Below are positions 59,207 to 64,000 of a stretch of DNA of 64,000 nt, one piece after another (within the stretch, counting starts at the first letter, position 1; every line of letters starts with the position of its first letter). The notes under the pieces were generated by a model. It searched no databases. It was not told where the DNA came from and was given only the letters and a program-made list of their open reading frames with translations. The position numbers were made by a program, and so were the translations under genes. Location: contig NZ_JQMV01000003.1 of assembly GCF_000744885.1 (NCBI RefSeq), forward strand, positions 930,001 to 994,000. The letters run 5' to 3'. This DNA is from Thermus amyloliquefaciens (GTDB lineage: Bacteria > Deinococcota > Deinococci > Deinococcales > Thermaceae).

Positions 59207-59722
59207 CGGAGCTACCTGGAAAGCTCGGCGGGCATTGACCTCCTCGAGCCCCAGAAGGCCAGCTTTGAATAGATGCGCCGGGTTCTGGGGAACAACCCCG
59301 ACGCCGCCCAGGTGAAGGAGGCCTACCGGGCCATGAAGGGGGTGGCCCTCTCGGACGAGGAGGCCCAGATGGTGGTGGAGGCCATCACGAAAAGGGTCTA
59401 TCGCCCGGACGGAAGCTTCGGCATCCAGCCCGACAACACCCTATCCTGGGCCATGGTCCAGAGGAACGCCCAGCGGCCCGACCGCCCCAACATCGGTTGG
59501 AGCTCCGGCCAGCACACGGCCAGCCCGGTGCTGTTGGCCCTTTACGGCCAGGGCCTGCGCCTCCTGAACCTGGGCCTTCTGGACAACACCCACGTGTTCC
59601 GGCTGATGGGCGAGGCCTTGGGGATCCGCTACCAGAACCCGGTGATGAGCGAGGAGGAGGCCCTGGAGATCCTCAAGGCCCGCCCCACGGGCGTGCGCCA
59701 CCCCGAGGACATCTGGGCCTGA
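59207..59722 (+). pseudogene. Alkaline phosphatase, C-terminal remnant with in-frame stop
   Basis: From 59273 the frame gives 149 residues with GWSSGQHTASPVLLALYGQG and LDNTHVFRLMGEALGI, the C-terminal metal-binding and dimer region of alkaline phosphatases. Upstream, the same frame reads YLESSAGIDLLEPQKASFE, then a TAG (59270-59272) where homologues have Tyr. About two thirds of the protein, including the catalytic Ser region, are absent. Not functional. Confidence 0.75.
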
Positions 59723-59745
59723 GGTAGGGGGGCCTCCTTTGGCCC

Positions 59746-60504
59746 TTAGAGGGCCGTGGCCCCTCCGTCCACGGGGAGGACCGCCCCGGTGATGTAGTCC
59801 GAGGCGGGGCTGGCCAGGAAGAGGACCGCCCCGCCCAACTCCCCCGGCCTCCCCGGGCGGCCCAGGGGCAGGGTGGCCCGCAGGTGGGCCTCCACCCGGG
59901 GGAGGACCTTTTCCGTCATGCGGGTGGGGAAGAAGCCCGGGGCCAGGGCGTTGACCCGGATGCCGAAGCGGCCCCACTTCACCGCCAGGTCCCGGGTGAG
60001 GGCGATGACCCCGCCCTTGGAGGCGGCGTAGCCCACCGCGTCCAGGACCTCCGGGGGCTCCCCCTTAAGCCCGGCCACGGAGGCGATGTGGAGGATCTTG
60101 CCGTAGCCCCGTTCCCGCATGCGCCGGGCGGCGGCCCGGCTGGCCAGGAAGGCCCCCACCAGGTTCACCTCCAGGACCTCCCGCACCTTCTCCACGGGCA
60201 TCTCCAGGGAAGGGGCGCCCCAGCTGATGCCGGCGGCGTTCACCAGGATGGTGAGGGGGCCGAGCTCCTTTTCCACCTCCCCCACCACCTCCTCCAGCCG
60301 GGCCTCGTCCCGCACGTCCCCTTCCAGGTAAAGGGCCTCCCCCAGGTGCTTCCTGGCCTCCGCAAAAAAGGCCGCCCTGCGGGCCAGGACCGCCACCTTG
60401 GCCCCGGCCTCCTTCAGGGCCAAGGCCGCCTCGAGGCCCAGCCCTCGGGACCCCCCCGTGACCAAGGCCACCTTGCCGTCCAGACGAAACTGTTCCAGGA
60501 ACAT
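59746..60504 (-). CDS. Short-chain dehydrogenase/reductase (FabG-like)
   Basis: 252 aa from ATG 60504, which overlaps the ligase stop by one base. The NAD(P) motif VALVTGGSRGLGLEAALALK, NAAG, the catalytic Ser and YAASKGGVIALTRDLAVK (Tyr-x3-Lys), and PGFFPTRMTEK are present. DYITGAVLPVDGG is the usual C-terminus. The context suggests acyl-chain metabolism; precise substrate unknown. Confidence 0.92.
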   Translation of the reverse strand: MFLEQFRLDGKVALVTGGSRGLGLEAALALKEAGAKVAVLARRAAFFAEARKHLGEALYLEGDVRDEARLEEVVGEVEKELGPLTILVNAAGISWGAPSLEMPVEKVREVLEVNLVGAFLASRAAARRMRERGYGKILHIASVAGLKGEPPEVLDAVGYAASKGGVIALTRDLAVKWGRFGIRVNALAPGFFPTRMTEKVLPRVEAHLRATLPLGRPGRPGELGGAVLFLASPASDYITGAVLPVDGGATAL

Positions 60505-62111
60505 CAGCCACCCCCTTGGAAGAGGTCCTTGTACTTTTCCCTCAGGGCCCGCTTCAGGAACTTCCCGGCGCTGGTGCGGGGGATCTCCTCCACGAAGACG
60601 AAGGCGTCGGGAAGCTGCCACTTGGCGAACCCGGCCCGCAGGAGGTGGTCCTTAAGCTCCTCCTCGCTGGGCCGCTCGCCCCTCGGCACCACCACCGCCA
60701 AGGGCCTTTCCTGCCACCTGGGGTGGGGGATGGCCACCACCGCCGCCTCCTTCACCTTGGGGTGGCCCATGAGGGCGTTTTCCAGGTCCACGCTGGAGAT
60801 CCACTCCCCGCCCGACTTGATGAGGTCCTTGAGCCGGTCCTTGATCTCCAGGTAACCCTCCTCGTCCCAAACGGCGATATCTCCCGTGCGGAACCATCCG
60901 TCCGGGGTCAGGGCGTTTTGGCTAGCCTCCTCGTTCCGGTGGTACCCCCCGGTGATCCAAGGCCCCTTCAGCTGGATCTCCCCCAGGGTTCTGCCGTCTT
61001 TGGCCACCGGGCGGCCCTCCTCGTCCGCCACCCGCAGGCGCACCAGGGGGATGGGCAGGCCGGTCTTGGCCTTGAGGGTGATCTTCTCATCCCAAGGGAG
61101 GCCCTCCAGGTGGCTCTTGATGAAGTTCTGCACCACCACGGGGGAGGTTTCCGTGAGGCCATAGCCCTGCCGCACCTCGATGCCCATGCGCTCCAACCGT
61201 TCCACCAGGCTTCTTGGGGCGGCGCTACCCCCCACCACCAGGCGCTTGAGGCTTTTCAGGCGATGGCCGGTGCTTTCCAGGTGGTCGGCCAGGGCCAGCC
61301 AGACCGTGGGCACCCCGGCGGTGAAGGTAACCCCCTCCCCGTCAAAAAGCTCCACCAGGGAGGCGGGCTCCAGCCTGGGGCCCGGTAGGACCTGCTTGGC
61401 CCCCACCAGGGTGGCGGCGTAGGGCAGGCACCAGGCGTTCACGTGGAACATGGGCACCACAGGAAGGACCACGTCCTTTTCCGAAAGGGCGGTGCCGTCC
61501 TCGAGGCTGGCGGCCAGGGCGTGGAGCACCAAGGCCCGGTGGCTGTAGACCACCCCCTTGGGGAGGCCGGTGGTGCCGGTGGTGTAGGCCATGCCGCAGG
61601 CGGCCCGCTCGGGGACCCTGACCGGGTCCGCCTCCTCGCCCAGGAGATCCTCGTAGGCCAGGTAGCCCTCGGGGGCCCCTTCGTCCATGGCCACGAAGTG
61701 GCGCACCGTGGTGAGCTCGGGCCTTAGGGCCTCCACCAAGGGGAGGAGCTGGGGGTCAAAGAGGAGGACCTTGTCCTCCGCATGGTTCAGGATGTAGGCG
61801 ATCTCCTTGGGGGAAAGCCGGGGGTTGGCGGTGTGGAGCACCGCACCCATCCCGGGAACGGCGAAGTAGGCCTCCAGGTGGCGGAAGTGGTTGAACCCCA
61901 AGGTGGCCACCCGGTCGCCCACCTGCACCCCGAGCCGCCTCAGGCCCCCCATGAGCTGCCGGGCGCGGCGGTGGACCTGGGCGTAGTCCGTGCGGTGGAC
62001 CTCCCCGGTGTGGAGGCGGGAGACGATCTCCTTCCTGGGGAAAAGCTCTGCTGCCCGCTCCAGGAAGTCCCAAAGGTTCAGGTCCTCCTCCATCATGGTG
62101 CTTGGGAACAT
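60504..62111 (-). CDS. Long-chain/medium-chain fatty acid-CoA ligase (AMP-forming)
   Basis: 535 aa. The ATP motif YTTGTTGLPKGVVYSHRALV, VRQGYGLTETSPVVVQNF, the hinge GWFRTGDIAVWDEEGYLEIK and the catalytic Lys in IPRTSAGKFLKRALREKYK are intact. It activates carboxylic acids to acyl-CoA. GGAGG precedes ATG 62111. First of the ligase-SDR pair. Confidence 0.94.
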   Translation of the reverse strand: MFPSTMMEEDLNLWDFLERAAELFPRKEIVSRLHTGEVHRTDYAQVHRRARQLMGGLRRLGVQVGDRVATLGFNHFRHLEAYFAVPGMGAVLHTANPRLSPKEIAYILNHAEDKVLLFDPQLLPLVEALRPELTTVRHFVAMDEGAPEGYLAYEDLLGEEADPVRVPERAACGMAYTTGTTGLPKGVVYSHRALVLHALAASLEDGTALSEKDVVLPVVPMFHVNAWCLPYAATLVGAKQVLPGPRLEPASLVELFDGEGVTFTAGVPTVWLALADHLESTGHRLKSLKRLVVGGSAAPRSLVERLERMGIEVRQGYGLTETSPVVVQNFIKSHLEGLPWDEKITLKAKTGLPIPLVRLRVADEEGRPVAKDGRTLGEIQLKGPWITGGYHRNEEASQNALTPDGWFRTGDIAVWDEEGYLEIKDRLKDLIKSGGEWISSVDLENALMGHPKVKEAAVVAIPHPRWQERPLAVVVPRGERPSEEELKDHLLRAGFAKWQLPDAFVFVEEIPRTSAGKFLKRALREKYKDLFQGGG

Positions 62112-62211
62112 GGCTTACCTCCTTTGCCGCCAGGATAACCCGGTTTGCCCGCGGATGGTTAGGGTGGGGATGGCCGGCCACCCCATGGCGGCCTGGGGCC
62201 AGCGCCGTCCT

Positions 62212-62568
62212 CTAGTCCCTGCGGTAAAAGGTGCCCTTGGCGAAGGCCACCCGCTCCTCCCCCAAAAACGCTTCCCCCACCGCATGGAAAAGCCTCCCTC
62301 CCCGGTGGATCACCCAGCCGCGGGCGGAAAGCACCCCTTCCCGCACGGGGCGGAGGTAGCTCACGGAAAGCTCCGCCGTGACCACCCGCACCCCCAGGCT
62401 CTCCACCGCCTGGCCAAGGGCGCTGTCCAGGAGGGTGGCCAGGATCCCCCCGTGCACCAGGCTCTGCCCCTGGAGGAACTCCTCCCGCACGGCAAGCCTC
62501 AGCTCGGCCTCCCCGCCTTCCCGCCTCACCACCTCGGCTCCGAACCAACGGGCAAAGGGGCTGGCCAT
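62212..62568 (-). CDS. PaaI-family hotdog thioesterase
   Basis: 118 aa. SLVHGGILATLLDSALGQAV with the catalytic region HGGxxATLxD is the PaaI signature, followed by VVTAELSVSYLRPVREGVLS. It likely hydrolyses aryl- or acyl-CoA dead-end products. It lies 5 bp after the MaoC-type gene. Confidence 0.9.
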   Translation of the reverse strand: MASPFARWFGAEVVRREGGEAELRLAVREEFLQGQSLVHGGILATLLDSALGQAVESLGVRVVTAELSVSYLRPVREGVLSARGWVIHRGGRLFHAVGEAFLGEERVAFAKGTFYRRD

Positions 62569-62573
62569 ACCCG

Positions 62574-63023
62574 CTACTCCCGGGGCCGCCTGCGGATCAG
62601 GGTGACGAACTCCCCCTCCTGCACCACCTCGTCCCGCTGGTTGAGGACCCGGACCCGCTGGACCACCACCCCCCGGTCGGGCTTGCTGGTTTCGTGCTTC
62701 TCCAGGATCTCGCTCTCCCCCCTCACCGTGTCCCCGATGAACACGGGCTTCAGGAACTTGTAGTTCCGGATCTCCATCCAGGCGAGGATGGTCCCCTCAA
62801 AATGCCCGCTTCGCTGCCGCAGGCCCGTGAGCATGGAAAGGACCAGGAGCCCATGGGCGATGCGCTGGCCGAAGGGGGTGGACTTGGCGAACTCCGCGTC
62901 CGTGTGGATGGGGTTGTAGTCCCCCGAGACCCCGGCGAAGTTCACCACGTCCGCCTCGGTGACCGTGCGGGCCGGGGTGGTAAAGCGCTGGCCTACCTCA
63001 AAGTCCTCAAAGTACATGGGCAT
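62574..63023 (-). CDS. MaoC-like (R)-specific enoyl-CoA hydratase
   Basis: 149 aa. The hydratase-2 motif FAGVSGDYNPIHTDAEFAKS (catalytic Asp and His) and FGQRIAHGLLVLSMLTGL are clear. ATG 63023 is preferred because GGAGGTG lies 6-7 bp upstream; ATG 63029 is in frame. It hydrates enoyl-CoA in beta-oxidation or related pathways. It follows the acyl-CoA dehydrogenase gene. Confidence 0.92.
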   Translation of the reverse strand: MPMYFEDFEVGQRFTTPARTVTEADVVNFAGVSGDYNPIHTDAEFAKSTPFGQRIAHGLLVLSMLTGLRQRSGHFEGTILAWMEIRNYKFLKPVFIGDTVRGESEILEKHETSKPDRGVVVQRVRVLNQRDEVVQEGEFVTLIRRRPRE

Positions 63024-63036
63024 CCCCATCACCTCC

Positions 63037-64000
63037 CTAGCCTTCCGCAAAGGCCTTGATCCCCGTGAGGTGGGCCCCGATCACCAGGGTCTGGATCTCG
63101 CTCGTCCCCTCGTAAAGGGTGAGGATGCGGGCGTCCCGGTAGAGCCTGGCCACCTCGTACTCCTCAAAGAAGCCGTAGCCCCCGTGGATCTGGATGGCCC
63201 GGTAGGCCACGCGGTTGGCGGCCTCCGAGGCGAAGAGCTTGGCCATGCTGGCCTCGAGGGTATACCTTTCCCCCTTGAGCTTTTTGGCCACCGCCTGGTA
63301 GGTGAGGAGGCGGCTGGCCTCGAGGTCCAGCTTCATCTGGGCCAGGTGGGCCTGGACCAGCTGGAAGCCGGCGATGGGCCGGCCGAACTGCCGCCTCTCC
63401 TGGGCATAGCGCAGGGATAGGTCCAAAGCCCTCTGCATGAGCCCCACGGCTCCCGCCGCCAGGGAGACCCGGCCGGTGTCCAAGGTGGCGAGGGCGATCT
63501 TGAAGCCTTCCCCCTCCCTCCCCAAGACCCTATCCTTGGGGACGCGCACCCCCTCGAGGAAGACCATCCCCGTGTCCGCGGCCCGAAGCCCCAGCTTGCC
63601 CTTTAGGGGCGTGGTGCGCACCCCGTCCTCCCGCTCCACCAAGAAGGCGGTGATGCCCCGGCTTCCCTTTTCCGGATCGGACTTGGCGAAGATCAGGAAG
63701 ACCTGGGCCACGTCCGCGTGGGAGATGAAGGTCTTCTGCCCCTCCAGGACGTAATGGTCCCCATCCCGGTAGGCCCGGGTGCGGAGGCTTGCCGCATCCG
63801 AACCCGCCTCGGGTTCGGTGAGGCCATAGGCCCCCAGGATCTCCCCCCGGGCCAGGCGGGGGACGTAGCGGCGCTTTTGCGCCTCGGTCCCGAAGGCAAG
63901 GAGGGGCGTGAGGACCAGGCTTTGTTGCACGGAGAGGATGGAGCGCAAGGAGGCATACCCCCCAAGCTCTTCCAAAAGGGCCACGTAGGCCCAGAAGTCC
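63037..64000 (-). CDS. Acyl-CoA dehydrogenase (N-terminus beyond right edge)
   Basis: The frame stays open to the edge (about 320 codons of an expected 380). LGAYGLTEPEAGSDAASLRT is the FAD signature, followed by GQKTFISHADVAQVFLIFAK, YAQERRQFGRPIAGFQL, and IHGGYGFFEEYEVARLYRDA; the catalytic Glu lies in LTLYEGTSEIQTLVI. It would oxidise acyl-CoA to enoyl-CoA, feeding the MaoC hydratase next to it. Confidence 0.94.
   Translation of the reverse strand, partial: DFWAYVALLEELGGYASLRSILSVQQSLVLTPLLAFGTEAQKRRYVPRLARGEILGAYGLTEPEAGSDAASLRTRAYRDGDHYVLEGQKTFISHADVAQVFLIFAKSDPEKGSRGITAFLVEREDGVRTTPLKGKLGLRAADTGMVFLEGVRVPKDRVLGREGEGFKIALATLDTGRVSLAAGAVGLMQRALDLSLRYAQERRQFGRPIAGFQLVQAHLAQMKLDLEASRLLTYQAVAKKLKGERYTLEASMAKLFASEAANRVAYRAIQIHGGYGFFEEYEVARLYRDARILTLYEGTSEIQTLVIGAHLTGIKAFAEG

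Noticed and set aside
1-64000. rRNA, tRNA, Argonaute or replication-origin genes
   Set aside because: None recognised by eye; small RNAs could be missed without a covariance search.

Overview
The window is high-GC chromosomal or megaplasmid DNA from a member of the genus Thermus, or a very close relative. The signs are the strong third-position GC bias, tightly overlapping operons, leaderless genes starting a few bases after a -10 box, a Thermus-type 36-bp CRISPR repeat, and the gene set (siroheme/sulfate assimilation, thiamine operon behind a TPP riboswitch, CHAD/SixA pair, protoglobin). No rRNA or tRNA was recognised.

Layout. 1-4.5 kb: an amino-sugar locus (nagA, GntR regulator) among broken genes (TRAP permease, two ABC permease tails, a collapsed anmK), then lysA. 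4.86-5.65 kb: CRISPR array 1 with leader, terminator and a cas2 remnant. 5.7-13.7 kb (minus): a four-gene overlapping operon headed by a 1667-aa exonuclease-DinG-RecQ fusion with three companions of unknown function. This is the best candidate for an undescribed system. 14.0-14.9 kb: a DUF2384/RES toxin-antitoxin pair. 15.4-24.5 kb (minus): two two-component systems, one with YceI and a five-haem cytochrome c, one with a DUF5666 lipoprotein, plus two single genes. 24.6-25.3 kb: a Phd/VapC-type pair.

25.6-36.0 kb is a type III-A CRISPR-Cas locus: csx-csm5-csm4-csm3-csm2-cas10 on minus; cas6, csm6, a cas1 deletion remnant, array 2 and cas2 on plus. The effector module looks intact, with two HEPN-bearing accessory proteins, but cas1 has collapsed to 58 codons. 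A near-consensus Thermus CRP site lies upstream of cas10.

36.1-40.2 kb: sixA-CHAD, surE-glycosyltransferase and a pyruvate-kinase-like gene. 40.3-46.7 kb (minus): a sulfate-assimilation and siroheme operon (nirA/sir, hemD, met8-like gene, cysH, tauE, cobA, sat). An IS4-family element with 27-bp inverted repeats and a 6-bp target duplication sits 5 bp upstream of its promoter. 48.1-51.5 kb (minus): cobalamin riboswitch, thioesterase, nrdB, nrdA. 51.7-53.6 kb: protoglobin and cobB/cbiA. 53.8-59.2 kb: TPP riboswitch, thiE-thiS-thiG-thiO(frameshifted)-thiC, a Doc-type toxin-antitoxin pair, thiD and a broken alkaline phosphatase. 59.7-64 kb (minus): fatty-acid/acyl-CoA genes, the last running off the window.

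Decay is a theme: at least eleven gene or transposase remnants, three eroded copies of one IS630-like element, and three copies of a short dispersed repeat. Coordinates of starts were chosen from overlaps, Shine-Dalgarno spacing or -10 placement. All functional assignments are by eye from sequence motifs; no searches were run.
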